Shown here piece after piece: positions 43,533 through 53,057 of a stretch of DNA of 64,000 nt. Source of the DNA: RFSX01 sp964591455 (GTDB lineage: Bacteria > Bacteroidota > Bacteroidia > Chitinophagales > Saprospiraceae). The DNA lies in NCBI GenBank assembly GCA_964591455.1, contig CAZQDZ010000012.1, forward strand, positions 1 to 64,000, read 5' to 3'. The notes beneath the pieces were generated by a model. It worked only from the letters and a program-made list of their open reading frames with translations, was not told the DNA's origin and did no database searches. Position 1 is the first letter of the stretch. Each line of letters opens with the position of its first letter. The translations under genes and the position numbers were made by a program.

Positions 43533-43676
43533 TGCCAATTCCTATAAGGTAATGTTAAGATCCTAGACACTATATACAACTTAGCTAAGAAGATAGAATC
43601 ATAGAATTAATAATAAATCAAATAGACAGCTGATGAAAAGTAAAATGCCAGCTAAGTATCACTAATCTATTTCTAA

Positions 43677-45353
43677 GTGCATAGTAAGATATATCCTGTA
43701 TTGTTTATAACGATGTTCTTTGTGTCATCACCATCTCTGCATGCCCAAATTATCCTCACGCATGATGCACCCATCACCGAACTTCGCCTAGATACCAATG
43801 AGATCCTGTTAGTCACTGATGCAGAGGGTATCGTTTATCGTCAAGGAAGATATAAGTTGGAAAAGAGTGAGAATAAACACAAAGGATTAAATCTAAATGG
43901 GTATCAAATTAAAGATAATCAGCTCATCCATCAGAAAGGAGACATTTATTCCAAAATACCCCTTGACTTTACCCCACAAGCGATGACGATGCTTGGCTCG
44001 CGACCTTTGATAGCTTCGGATAACAATTTATGGATATTAGAGAATGGCAATGCTAAGCATTACTATGTACCAGGTCAGAATTTTCCTAATGCAATTAGGG
44101 ACTTGACGACTCAAGGTTCGCTTATTACCATGATAGCTGGAGATTATTCCATGCACGTTTATGATACACTACATCAGTTGCTCACCTACATCGATGAGAA
44201 GGTTAGTGACGCTGTCATGGATAAGTGGCAGTGCTTGTGGTATTCTGAGGGAAAACGCTTGTATCAAGATAATAGATTTGTATCTGATAAGCCGCCCTTA
44301 TTAATGGATCTGTCTATTGTAGATAAGGCAGCCCGACCTTTAGATACTTCTGTGGTCATTAAAGATAACGTAGAAGACTACAGTATTTCATATGCTGGAA
44401 AGTATAGCCCTAGTTATCATGACCTCCGTTATGCTTACAGATATGATAATGAGGATTGGGTGCTTCTTGGTAACACAACATCATTTCCCTTATCCAATCT
44501 GGGCCCAGGAAAACATACGGTCTATGTCAAGGCAATGGGCCTTGAGGGTATAGATAGTTCGGTGATAAGGTCTCTATCATTTGAGATTGCCGGAAAAGAT
44601 TATGCAGATCTTATAAAGTGGGGAATAGGACTCTTATTGGGATTGCTAGGCCTTTCTTTATTGGGAGGAGTGAGAACCAGGGCTCAAATGAAATCACTGG
44701 CTGCAGAAAAGGAAAAAATCCAATGGCAATTAGAATTGGCTAATGAGAAGCAGAAGCTTGGACAGGCTCAAATGAATCCCCATTTTTTATTTAATGCCCT
44801 CAATGGCATAAGTGGTCTTATCGCTACTAACGAGTTGTCTACTGCAAGGTCAGCGCTACAGTTTTTCAGTAAAATTATGAGAACCGTACTCGAAGGAAGT
44901 CGTGAACAACAGATTACACTGGCCGATGAAATAACGTTTTTAACCAGCTATCTCAAGTTGGAACAAATTATCCAACCTTTTGAATTTGATTTTGATATCA
45001 CAAGCAGTTTGCCAGACCAGACGCTAGTTCCTCCTATGATTATTCAGCCCTTTATAGAGAATGCTGTAATACATGGTGTGAGTGGTCTACAAAGAAAAGG
45101 GAAGATAGAAGTAACTATAAAAGGCAATGGCCAATATGCTGAAGCTACTATTATAGATAATGGTAAGGGCAGACAACAAGCCAGCATCCAATCTAAATCC
45201 ACTCACAAATCTGCTGCTATTAATATCGTAGAGGAGAGACTTAATCTTCTGGACAAATGGTCTTCTCAGGCACACATAAACTACACGGATCTTGTAGATG
45301 CAGATCAGCAGAGTGCCGGCACTAAAGTCACTTTGTTAATTCCTAAGTTGTGA
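43677..45353 (+). CDS. LytS-type sensor histidine kinase with Y_Y_Y domain
   Basis: 558 residues starting with GTG; a TAA immediately precedes it, so no longer start exists. Signal peptide (about 1-24), a periplasmic part of roughly 200 residues with weak propeller-like strands, a Y_Y_Y-type domain (about 225-305, SYAGKYSPSYHDLRYAYRYD), a membrane helix (about 314-334), then a His_kinase domain with QMNPHFLFNALN (His369) and a short ATPase region (PPMIIQPFIENAVIHG, DNGKG). It should phosphorylate the LytTR regulator encoded at 47302. It lies 145 bp after the propeller lipoprotein. Confidence 0.87.
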   Translation: MHSKIYPVLFITMFFVSSPSLHAQIILTHDAPITELRLDTNEILLVTDAEGIVYRQGRYKLEKSENKHKGLNLNGYQIKDNQLIHQKGDIYSKIPLDFTPQAMTMLGSRPLIASDNNLWILENGNAKHYYVPGQNFPNAIRDLTTQGSLITMIAGDYSMHVYDTLHQLLTYIDEKVSDAVMDKWQCLWYSEGKRLYQDNRFVSDKPPLLMDLSIVDKAARPLDTSVVIKDNVEDYSISYAGKYSPSYHDLRYAYRYDNEDWVLLGNTTSFPLSNLGPGKHTVYVKAMGLEGIDSSVIRSLSFEIAGKDYADLIKWGIGLLLGLLGLSLLGGVRTRAQMKSLAAEKEKIQWQLELANEKQKLGQAQMNPHFLFNALNGISGLIATNELSTARSALQFFSKIMRTVLEGSREQQITLADEITFLTSYLKLEQIIQPFEFDFDITSSLPDQTLVPPMIIQPFIENAVIHGVSGLQRKGKIEVTIKGNGQYAEATIIDNGKGRQQASIQSKSTHKSAAINIVEERLNLLDKWSSQAHINYTDLVDADQQSAGTKVTLLIPKL

Positions 45354-45431
45354 TTGGAGGTCAAATGTTTTCGGTCCTTTTGCACTGTGTATCATTAGGC
45401 CTTATAATAAATCCATAAGGATTTCAACATA

Positions 45432-45572
45432 TCACTGATGTAGCAACAAGTTGCCTCCCGCAAATCGCTCTTCTCTTATTTCAAGATGGATTCCTATAAT
45501 AAGAAACGTTGATCGAGATTTGTTGTATTCTTTTACAGAATCTGGATTTTCAAGATTTAGATTATATGTCAT
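45432..45572 (-). pseudogene. Gene fragment abutting the GC-rich element
   Basis: ATG at 45570-45572 to TGA at 45432-45434 gives 46 codons beginning MTYNLNLENPDSVKEYNKSR and ending RFAGGNLLLHQ. The frame stays open upstream through the GC-rich element to 45638. The switch in base composition exactly at the ATG suggests the fragment was cut by, or captured beside, that element. The plus strand is open here too (ORF to 45642), so the call is tentative. Confidence 0.3.
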
Positions 45573-45656
45573 GGCGCCGGCGGGAAGCATGACGTCGAGC
45601 CTGACGACCGAAAGTGGGACGTGGGAGCGGCATAGAGTTTAGCATTCGGTCGTCTA
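45571..45656. repeat. GC-rich hairpin element of foreign composition
   Basis: This stretch (GGCGCCGGCGGGAAGC near 45573-45588) is strongly GC-rich in an A+T-rich gap. It contains a perfect 10-bp inverted repeat, GACGACCGAA (45603-45612) and TTCGGTCGTC (45645-45654), around a 32-base loop, plus the 6-bp palindromes GGCGCC and GACGTC. It looks like a REP-type or small non-autonomous mobile element. I see no second copy in the window. The rest of the gap (45657-45796) holds no gene. Confidence 0.5.
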
Positions 45657-45796
45657 GATTTTTTGCAAGCTTTTTTATCAATGAAAAAAGCGGAATTACA
45701 ATATTGCTAACAAAGCACAATTAAAAACTTAGCATTATAGATTAGAACCAAGAATAGAATTTTTAATTCATTAGATCAATGCAAATCCTATTCTTT

Positions 45797-47161
45797 TTAT
45801 TGCTTCATAAACATTGATGAGACTACCTTTTTGTCTATTAATGCTTGAACAGTATACGTTCCTTTAACCAAGCTAGATACATCTAAATATTCTTGATAGT
45901 GTGTTTGCATAATAATGCGCCCACTAAAATCAATAATCGTCAATGGGGTGCCTAAGGTGACATTCAGGTAAAGTTTTGAAATAACAGGATTTGGATAATG
46001 AGTCAGCTTTTCTTCATATACATCGGAGGTGCTTACGATGGAGAAGCTTTCAGGGATATTTACCATATAACTTTGGTTAAGATGTAAGCCTGATGCATTG
46101 CCTAATGCAGTAATAATACCTGAGTTGAGGACCCAGTCCTCTATCTTACCTCTTCTCCCAGTTACATTTTCTCTAGACAAATCCTTCTCTTCCAGATTAT
46201 AATCATAGAGTCCACTGATAAAATTGTGATTACCTGGGCTTGCTGAATTTGGATCCCGATTAGACGTACCTATAACTTGTATGAAATCTATATTTGATAT
46301 TATTTTATCGAAACTTAATTCAGCAGCAGGCCAAAATTCTGGATTGTTCTGCACTTGTACCGTTTGTTCATTGAGAAGGATGCCATCAGAACTAAGCATT
46401 GCTACAACCGCATCACGATGGCCAGGGTCTGAGTCTTTGCTACCTGCTATATAAATGAAACCAGATTCATGTGCCAATACATCGAGTATCTCGAAAGGGT
46501 GATTTTGTTCCCAGATTGGTAAGTTGTCGTTGTATTGCGATAATGTACTGTTACTTGTGGAATGATTTTCTACATGTAGCAAAGTACCATCTTTGCCAGG
46601 ATAGAATTTTCCCGTTGTACGTGGCATGAACCATATACTATCTCCTCTTAGATTATCATTGCTGAGAAACATCCATATCCGCTCTTCTGAGGTCCCTATG
46701 GTGGTCAAAACATCAAGATAAGAAGTCCCGTTAAGACTGCCAATCACAGGTATATCATTGATGGGTGGATTTCCTTGGCCACTAATAGCACATTCCATTG
46801 TCACTTCGGATAGATCTTTGTCCACCATTATCAGATAATATTTTTCGTCATCATCTTTTTCAGCTAGGCAAGACAAAGATCCTGAAGAAAGCTCATGGAT
46901 GACCGTCACCCTTTCATATTCGGGCAACGAGAGAGTATTTGTAAGTTCACCTACGTTATTCCATGACTGGAGCGCTGGATTACTTGCGATTGTATTTAAC
47001 CCCAATTCCAAAGTATCATGTCCTGATATGATAAATCCATGATTACTTTGAAAAGTGATGCCAGTTGTATTCACCAGGCTAAGATTATTTACAACAGTAT
47101 TTTGTGCATTGGTAGTGCAACTAATAATTAGTAATGAAAAAATTATTCTGATTGTATACAT
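45797..47161 (-). CDS. T9SS-secreted protein of unknown function
   Basis: 454 residues: signal peptide (1-19), a long beta-strand-rich region with weak propeller-like periodicity (NNVGELTNTLSLPEYERVTV; GSLNGTSYLDVLTTIG; YIAGSKDSDPGHRDAVVAML), and a C-terminal T9SS type A sorting domain (LTHYPNPVISKLYLNVTLGT, ending SSMFMKQ). It is transcribed opposite to the kinase and regulator genes that flank it, and could be their target (inference). Confidence 0.72.
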   Translation of the reverse strand: MYTIRIIFSLLIISCTTNAQNTVVNNLSLVNTTGITFQSNHGFIISGHDTLELGLNTIASNPALQSWNNVGELTNTLSLPEYERVTVIHELSSGSLSCLAEKDDDEKYYLIMVDKDLSEVTMECAISGQGNPPINDIPVIGSLNGTSYLDVLTTIGTSEERIWMFLSNDNLRGDSIWFMPRTTGKFYPGKDGTLLHVENHSTSNSTLSQYNDNLPIWEQNHPFEILDVLAHESGFIYIAGSKDSDPGHRDAVVAMLSSDGILLNEQTVQVQNNPEFWPAAELSFDKIISNIDFIQVIGTSNRDPNSASPGNHNFISGLYDYNLEEKDLSRENVTGRRGKIEDWVLNSGIITALGNASGLHLNQSYMVNIPESFSIVSTSDVYEEKLTHYPNPVISKLYLNVTLGTPLTIIDFSGRIIMQTHYQEYLDVSSLVKGTYTVQALIDKKVVSSMFMKQ

Positions 47162-47301
47162 GATTTTGCATTAATGATTAGATGTATCAAATTTAAGACT
47201 ATTAAAGTATCGATGTCGAATCTTAGAATAGGAATCCTACCGTGCCATATACTCATATTATTAGTGCCTAATTCATTATACAAATCCCTAAATTGTGAAA
47301 C

Positions 47302-48030
47302 GTGACACAGATAAAAGCAATTATTATAGATGATTTGCCCTTGGCGATAGCCAGTCTCAAGGCCGATCTGGAAACCTACCCTGAAGTAGAGCTTCTAGGG
47401 GAAGCGACAGATGTGGTGTCTGGTGCGAAGCTGATAAAGACGACCAAGCCTGATTTGATATTTCTGGATATTCATCTTGGCGAAGGCAATGGCTTTGATA
47501 TCTTGGAGATTGTAGACTATTCTAATCTTCAGGTCATCTTTACTACGGCCTCTAAAGACCATGCAATCAAAGCTTTCCAATTTAAGGCAACAGATTATTT
47601 GCTGAAGCCGGTAGATCCAGAACTCTTGGGTAAAGCAATAGCAAAAGTAAAGACGGGATTAGCTAGCAACAAAATATCAGATGCCCAGCGTAAAGAACTG
47701 CCAGATACAATCACACTCAATACCCAAGAAGAAATCAGAGTCCTGACCATTTCAGATATTATCAGACTCGAATCTATGGGTAACTATACCACCTTCTACA
47801 CTAATGATGGGCAGAAGATTCTAGTAACTAAGACAATGCGGGATTTTGAGAAGGTCCTGGGTAATCAATTTTTACGGGTGCATCAGTCACATCTTGTCCA
47901 TAGACAACACATAAGGGCATATATCAAGACAGAAGGAGGTTATCTGAAGATGTCTGATGCGTCTGAAATACCAGTTTCGGTGAGGAAGAAGTCCTTTGTC
48001 ATAGAAGAACTGAAAGGAATGTCACTCTAA
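47302..48030 (+). CDS. LytTR-family response regulator
   Basis: 242 residues, GTG start. The receiver domain has the acidic pair Asp10/Asp11, phosphoacceptor Asp56 (LIFLDIHLG), a Thr/Ser switch (TTAS) and Lys102 (LLKPVD). The C-terminal half (about 135-240) is a LytTR DNA-binding domain (ITLNTQEEIRVLTISDIIRL; MGNYTTFYT; FLRVHQSHLVHRQHI). It is the natural partner of the LytS-type kinase at 43677, separated from it by one gene on the other strand. Confidence 0.9.
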   Translation: MTQIKAIIIDDLPLAIASLKADLETYPEVELLGEATDVVSGAKLIKTTKPDLIFLDIHLGEGNGFDILEIVDYSNLQVIFTTASKDHAIKAFQFKATDYLLKPVDPELLGKAIAKVKTGLASNKISDAQRKELPDTITLNTQEEIRVLTISDIIRLESMGNYTTFYTNDGQKILVTKTMRDFEKVLGNQFLRVHQSHLVHRQHIRAYIKTEGGYLKMSDASEIPVSVRKKSFVIEELKGMSL

Positions 48031-48033
48031 GGA

Positions 48034-48342
48034 TTAGTCATCGCTAGATTTTAGAATCTTTTCATACTTCTTCTCGTATTCCTCTTTCTTCGATGCGAGC
48101 AGCATGCCATTATCGTTATAGTCATCATCTTTAGCTATGATATCGTTGGCTTTTTCTCTGGTCATTCTAACCAGATAATGCTTGTCAACAGTCTCATATG
48201 GTAAGGCACTAATAAGATGTTTCTTGTGATTTTTAAAGCGAATCAGGTGCTTTTCAAATCCAAATGGATAGTTGAGTTTAATCTGTTGCTGAATATCCTC
48301 TTCTAGTTTTTCAAACTCTGTAATTACTTTGGGTTTGCTCAT
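48034..48342 (-). CDS. Conserved hypothetical protein, 102 residues
   Basis: No signal peptide or membrane segment. Rich in Lys, Glu and Asp with a central mixed alpha-beta part (PFGFEKHLIRFKNHKKHLIS, PYETVDKHYLVRM, REKANDIIAKDDDYNDNGML) and a helical tail (KKEEYEKKYEKIL). Similar small cytoplasmic proteins occur in related Bacteroidota (recollection, not searched). Its stop is only 3 bp from the stop of the LytTR gene. Function unknown. Confidence 0.6.
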   Translation of the reverse strand: MSKPKVITEFEKLEEDIQQQIKLNYPFGFEKHLIRFKNHKKHLISALPYETVDKHYLVRMTREKANDIIAKDDDYNDNGMLLASKKEEYEKKYEKILKSSDD

Positions 48343-48486
48343 GGGTAAATTAAATTAAGTCTAATTGTGTCTAGGATTGACCACTTAAGGGGCTAAGTAA
48401 GTATTAAAAATTTGAATTATAGTAAAAAGTGTATGTTATTTTTTATTAATATCTTTTTTAGTCCTTTCAACTTTTATTTTTCTGTA

Positions 48487-48519
48487 TAAAAAAGGCGATT
48501 ACTTTAGAGAGTAACCGCC
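48487..48519 (-). terminator. Intrinsic terminator after the HYR/lectin gene
   Basis: On the minus strand GGCGGTTACTC and AGTAATCGCC (48494-48519) form a stem with one A-C mismatch, followed by a run of six Ts (48488-48493), about 27 bp past the stop. Confidence 0.7.
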
Positions 48520-48545
48520 AATTAAAATGAAGTTTTATCAAAACT

Positions 48546-51005
48546 TTACATCTTCATGACCCTCACAGTGGCTTGTTCTCCATCACTATATCGAACAACC
48601 ATAAAATAGAGACCTCTTGTGTAATCAGTCATGTCCATTATATGATGGCCTGTTATCTTATTTGTATTGTTATATACGACGCTTCCATTAGCATTGATTA
48701 CCTGGAATGAGCTGATATCCTTGTCCTCAAGTGTGATGATATTCAATATATCAGACACTGGATTAGGATATAACTTGAGTGCTTCATTACTAGATAATAC
48801 GATGGCATTCAGAGGCGATACTTCATCCTTAGCTAAATCAATCGTTTCTTCTGCGCGATCATCTTCCTCTGGATTATAATCGTCTTGATCTTCAGTATTC
48901 GATACTGTAATCGTGGCTTGATTCGGATTATTATTCACAATCTTGCCCGAAAGCGGATCTATATCTACAAGTACCTGAAAGCTACAGGTCGCCGTGTAGC
49001 CACATTCATCTTGCGCCTGATAGGTAATCAAAGTCTTAGATTGTCTTGCGAAATTAGAGCCAGGTCGTGGTCCTTCTGTCTGTACGATGCTTATACAGTC
49101 CATAGGGTCTAGGCAAGAAGAACAGCAAGTGGAAACATCTGGAATATTCCAATCAATAGCAACTTCTTGTACATCTGTATCCACTCTGACAAATATATCA
49201 TCCTGGCAGAATAGCGTTACCCCTTCTCTGACGATGATATCAAATATGCAAAACTGCTCAAATCCACATCCATCTGAAATTTCATATTGTACTGTATAAG
49301 TGCCTGGTGGTAATTGTTCCCCTGGTTGAGGGCCACTTACCTGAATGACATTCTCACATGGAATCTCCATCACAAACTCTAGCTTGGTATCATTTTCTAC
49401 ATCATTCCATAAACCAGAAGCCTTCATTAATTCTACTACATCTTGGTTGTTCGAGTTGTTTGGCTGATTCATGAACCAATTTGTAAATGTAGAGTTAGAA
49501 CCATCTTGCCATACAAAATTGCCTTCCGATGCCAAGTCATTATACCCAATCATTGCAGTCGGAGAAATAATTTTATCGGCTAAAAACGAATTCTCTAATT
49601 CATTATCTATCGTTGCCAAATTACCACCATGACGTTGAGCTCGTATAACAGCTTGGTCAAAAGTGAAGAAACCTGTACTACAATAGTAATTGGACCCTTG
49701 GAAAGTACCCATGAAGATAAATCCAGTTATAGGCCCGCCTCTCTTACACAAGTCGCAAGTCCCAGTATACTCAGGTACCTCCCAATCTACTGTAGCCACA
49801 CCATCTGGCCCACAAGTTACTTCTATATCATTAGGACAATCATCAAAGTTGGCATCATCTAGGACAGACACCTTAAATGAACAAGTCGCTTCATTTTCAC
49901 AAGCATCTCTTGCAGTATAGATTATTGTGGTAATACCCACAGGGAAAATTCTTCCAGGACTGAAGTTGCTTGTCAGTGTAATCTGGTTTGCATTATTACT
50001 CGATACCGCCACTGGGTCTGCCCAATGTACAGGTGTGAAATTATTTGGTACGTTTATATCAGTGGGACAATTAAATAACTGAACAGCAGATATATCTTTT
50101 ACTTCTATTCTTTGTGTACAGGAAAAAGATTCATTTGGCATATTGGCAAATCGCCCAGTCCATAATCTTTCTATAGTCATTCTTCCTACGCATTGTCCTA
50201 GTATTTCTCTGTCTGAGAAAGTGGGAGTGAGCATTCCACAATTCATATTACCAGAGAAAGCAGTGGCTACACCTGTAGCTTGTGGACTTGTGTCACTACC
50301 AATATCGACACATATATCATCTGGACAAGATATGTGACAGTCTGCACATAGTACTTCCACTGTAAAGGATACATTTGAAAAGTTACCGCAAAAATCAAAA
50401 GCGGTATAGGTGATGGTATAAAAACCTTCTGGGAAAAATTCACCACTTGACAAATCTACCTCTACACCGTTTCTTTCCACAACAAAATCCAATGATATCA
50501 CTAAGTGATTATCAAAGACTCTCGGTGTGGACCAAGTTACTCTGGTAGTACAACCAATATTGCCCGGAGCCATATTATTGGTATAAATGACTTGATTTGA
50601 TGGAAAGGAAGTAAATACTGGGTCCTCCTCGTCGATTTGCTTAATCGTTTGGTGACAGGTATCTACTAGAGAAGAATTATTAGGATCCACAGCTGTCCAT
50701 ATCCTCGTATAGATTCTGTGACAATTGTTTATTATTTCTATTTCGTCTCTAAAAGATACCACTGGTTGACCGCAATTGGGTCCTCCAGGTGATACTACTG
50801 GAAATCCAGTTCTGTTTGGATTTGCACTTTCAGATGGCTTTATCCATACGAAAGGTGGACAGCTTATTCTAGGTTTTTGGTCACACATTTCCATCTCTGG
50901 ACTATGTGATTCGTTGCTTTCTGTTGAAGTTGAAGTTGCAGAAGCTGAATTAACTAATAAGAAGACACTTATTATTGTAATAAAAAGGTTTCGGGTATAG
51001 CCCAT
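48546..51005 (-). CDS. HYR/C-type lectin surface protein, T9SS cargo
   Basis: 819 residues from the ATG before the signal peptide (MGYTRNLFITIISVFLLVNS); the frame is open to 51065. It carries at least five cysteine-containing HYR/Ig-like modules (ISCPPFVWIKPS; CQDDIFVRVDTD; FPVGITTIIYTARDACENEA; LPPGTYTVQYEISDGCGFEQ). In the middle is a C-type lectin domain (about 450-570: RAQRHGGNLATIDNELENSF, GYNDLASEGNFVWQDGS, NWFMNQPNNSNNQDVVELM). It ends with a T9SS type A sorting domain (LKLYPNPVSDILNII, ending ATVRVMKM). A large adhesin-like cell-surface protein; ligand unknown. Confidence 0.85.
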   Translation of the reverse strand: MGYTRNLFITIISVFLLVNSASATSTSTESNESHSPEMEMCDQKPRISCPPFVWIKPSESANPNRTGFPVVSPGGPNCGQPVVSFRDEIEIINNCHRIYTRIWTAVDPNNSSLVDTCHQTIKQIDEEDPVFTSFPSNQVIYTNNMAPGNIGCTTRVTWSTPRVFDNHLVISLDFVVERNGVEVDLSSGEFFPEGFYTITYTAFDFCGNFSNVSFTVEVLCADCHISCPDDICVDIGSDTSPQATGVATAFSGNMNCGMLTPTFSDREILGQCVGRMTIERLWTGRFANMPNESFSCTQRIEVKDISAVQLFNCPTDINVPNNFTPVHWADPVAVSSNNANQITLTSNFSPGRIFPVGITTIIYTARDACENEATCSFKVSVLDDANFDDCPNDIEVTCGPDGVATVDWEVPEYTGTCDLCKRGGPITGFIFMGTFQGSNYYCSTGFFTFDQAVIRAQRHGGNLATIDNELENSFLADKIISPTAMIGYNDLASEGNFVWQDGSNSTFTNWFMNQPNNSNNQDVVELMKASGLWNDVENDTKLEFVMEIPCENVIQVSGPQPGEQLPPGTYTVQYEISDGCGFEQFCIFDIIVREGVTLFCQDDIFVRVDTDVQEVAIDWNIPDVSTCCSSCLDPMDCISIVQTEGPRPGSNFARQSKTLITYQAQDECGYTATCSFQVLVDIDPLSGKIVNNNPNQATITVSNTEDQDDYNPEEDDRAEETIDLAKDEVSPLNAIVLSSNEALKLYPNPVSDILNIITLEDKDISSFQVINANGSVVYNNTNKITGHHIMDMTDYTRGLYFMVVRYSDGEQATVRVMKM

Positions 51006-51183
51006 TATGTAGATTCTTAGTTTTGATAAAATGTAGTCAACAGACTTTAACACCATTTTGACCATAAACTAGCTTCCAAGTTACATACCAGAAGCTGCGT
51101 TGTGACTTTTTATTTCTCAAAATGACGGTTGGTTTACCTAAGTAACCTAGTTTAACACTTCAAGTAATAGGGGTTTGTAGAAC

Positions 51184-51220
51184 AAAAAAAAGCAGCGGAC
51201 TCATCTCTGAGCCAGCCGCT
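51184..51220 (-). terminator. Intrinsic terminator after the SH3 gene
   Basis: Minus strand AGCGGCTGGCTCA ... TGAGTCCGCTGC forms a stem with two mismatches, followed by eight Ts (51184-51191). It lies 27 bp past the stop at 51247. Confidence 0.7.
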
Positions 51221-51246
51221 TATTTATGGCAAAATCTGTTATACTG

Positions 51247-51987
51247 CTAGAATACATCACAACCATGGTGAAATGAGGTCACCAATATCTTGACGCTTCC
51301 ATCTTTCATCTTTCTCAGTTGTATTGGGTCGTCTACATTGACCTTTATTCTATGTATGTCCCCCTCATTATCAGGAATGTATACTGATTCTCTGTCAAAT
51401 GATACCATCTCGGGCTTGGTCAACAATAGAGACCTGACCAGATTATAGGCTTCTTCTAACTCAGTCTCAGGCATATGTAAGATAACTGTGAAGTCATACT
51501 TCGTGTCACGTCTTGTAAGGGTCATCCCATTCTCCAGATGCTGTGTAATTCTATAGAGACCCTCTGTAACCAGCGTATCTTGTCTTTTTACTTCATCAAA
51601 ATTGTGCTCCGCCCATGATATTAAGGGATAGGTAACATCAAGATCATCCTGAGTAAGCTCGAAATCATAGGTCGGCACAGGCAAATCCGAGATAAATCCC
51701 CCAAAAAGGTAGCCTTCCAGCCCATTATAGTTCACTTTAGCCCAATGTCCATTCATCCATTCTATCTGCTGAGCGGTTTCTGTCAAATGGAGAAGGCTTA
51801 CTTTCTCTCCGTAAGGTACGACTGTCAGCACCTCAGATTGCGTGGTTGGCTCTACTCTTAATTTAAGCCCAGAAGGTGCATAGACATGGAAAGTAGGAAT
51901 GCTGCTGCATTCTCCGTCTGGACAATGGCTCCCCATCATAAGGTTCGAGAATAGCGCTAGGGTCAATAATGCAATTATGTATCTCAT
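51247..51987 (-). CDS. Secreted bacterial SH3-domain protein
   Basis: 246 residues from ATG 51987 (signal MRYIIALLTLALFSNLMMGS; the frame reaches 52017). Residues 35-105 are an SH3_3/SH3b fold (GLKLRVEPTTQSEVLTVVPY, GEKVSLLHL, WAKVNYNGLEGYLFGGFIS). The C-terminal half is an unassigned alpha-beta domain with YDFTVILHMPETELEEAYN. SH3b domains in secreted proteins usually bind peptidoglycan or peptides. No catalytic domain is attached. Confidence 0.75.
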   Translation of the reverse strand: MRYIIALLTLALFSNLMMGSHCPDGECSSIPTFHVYAPSGLKLRVEPTTQSEVLTVVPYGEKVSLLHLTETAQQIEWMNGHWAKVNYNGLEGYLFGGFISDLPVPTYDFELTQDDLDVTYPLISWAEHNFDEVKRQDTLVTEGLYRITQHLENGMTLTRRDTKYDFTVILHMPETELEEAYNLVRSLLLTKPEMVSFDRESVYIPDNEGDIHRIKVNVDDPIQLRKMKDGSVKILVTSFHHGCDVF

Positions 51988-52138
51988 AATATTAGGTTTT
52001 GAGAGAGGGAACTCCATCTGCTATATGTTCTTCCCTCCAGTTAACAATTCTGATTCATTGAATCATAATGACAATACGAATATGAGATGGAAAGAGACTT
52101 GATGACGGGACAACTGATTATCCGTTATCCTTTTTCGA

Positions 52139-52777
52139 TTAGTCGTTGAATATATCTGAGAGTAGACTGGTTATTTCACTGGTCATCATCGCCGTGGCTC
52201 CCCATAACGTATCACCATGAAGGTCATAATATGGTACATTAGGTAGGACGATGTTCCTGATATGAATGTCTTTTATGCCCTTGTTGTCTCCGTTAATAAG
52301 GGTCTGGAGTGGATAGGAGATTGGATAAGCGACTTCGTCTGGCTCTGGCACAAAGACAGGCGTCTTGTCCATAATCGCTAGATAAGGCTGCACAAAGAAA
52401 TCACTCACATATACATATATAGATGTCAGAGGTCCTAAGAGCTCTATCACATCTCGTCCTATGCCCAGCTCCTCTTCTAACTCTCTCAGGGCGGCTTCCT
52501 GAAGGTTGGCATCCGTCTGGTCTAGCTGACCACCAGGGAAGGAGATTTGTCCTTTATGCTTGTCACCTGGATATTTACTTGTCCGCTTGATGTATACAAG
52601 TTGATATTCATCTTGTTCATTGGGATGGATGAGTGCGATGACACCAGCCTGCTTACTATCTGGTCTTGCTTGACTGTATTTCTGTCTTTGCTCAGGAATC
52701 ATCTTGTGTTGTGCTTCTACTCCTGGAAGATGGTCCATCTTTGTTCGTATCCTAGCTACTAAAGTATTGTAGTCCAT
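52139..52777 (-). CDS. Nudix hydrolase, CoA pyrophosphatase type
   Basis: 212 residues. The Nudix box is in the sequence PGGQLDQTDANLQEAALREL followed by EEELGI, with the spaced-out first Glu and the SFPGGQ...D lead-in typical of the CoA/NudL (YeaB) branch that cleaves CoA to 3',5'-ADP and phosphopantetheine. A second family feature, the conserved segment after the box (LGPLTSIYVYVSDFFVQPYL), is present. No operon partner visible. Confidence 0.85.
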   Translation of the reverse strand: MDYNTLVARIRTKMDHLPGVEAQHKMIPEQRQKYSQARPDSKQAGVIALIHPNEQDEYQLVYIKRTSKYPGDKHKGQISFPGGQLDQTDANLQEAALRELEEELGIGRDVIELLGPLTSIYVYVSDFFVQPYLAIMDKTPVFVPEPDEVAYPISYPLQTLINGDNKGIKDIHIRNIVLPNVPYYDLHGDTLWGATAMMTSEITSLLSDIFND

Positions 52778-52801
52778 GCGAAGCGAAGGTAAGATGTATT
52801 T

Positions 52802-52854
52802 GAATTGTAAATGGAGTTGTGAATGAAGAATTGCAAATGGAGAATTGTGAATAG
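52802..52854. repeat. Two-copy imperfect tandem repeat, ~26 bp
   Basis: GAATTGTAAATGGAG followed by TTGTGAATGAA is repeated as GAATTGCAAATGGAG followed by AATTGTGAATAGG. It lies between divergent genes and shows no coding pattern. The remainder of the gap to 53057 has no gene. Confidence 0.45.
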
Positions 52855-53057
52855 GATAATCATTTTTCTTACTTCAGAGTTCAAAAAACAACTTTCACAA
52901 TTCAAGCGACGAAGGAGTCGAAAAATCCTACTCTAATGGAAACTGAAGTCAAGAGTTCTGGGAAGCAATGTGGAGTTAGAGAGTAGGGCAAGCCAACGTT
53001 AGTTTAGCATTGACTAACTAGATTTTCTTAATTTGTAATCGAGAATAAATCGAACAC

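Noticed and set aside
45451..45642. Plus-strand ORF of 63 codons across the GC-rich element
   Set aside because: Its end lies in the GC-rich hairpin and its composition changes abruptly there; the minus strand is open as well, so neither is trusted as a full gene.
45571..45656. Integron attC site
   Set aside because: It forms a hairpin but lacks RYYYAAC/GTTRRRY core sites and no integrase gene is present.
42189..47237. The 16-mer TTAGAATAGGAATCCT at about 42189 and 47222
   Set aside because: One shared 16-mer in a 64-kb A+T-rich window is close to chance expectation and the flanks differ.
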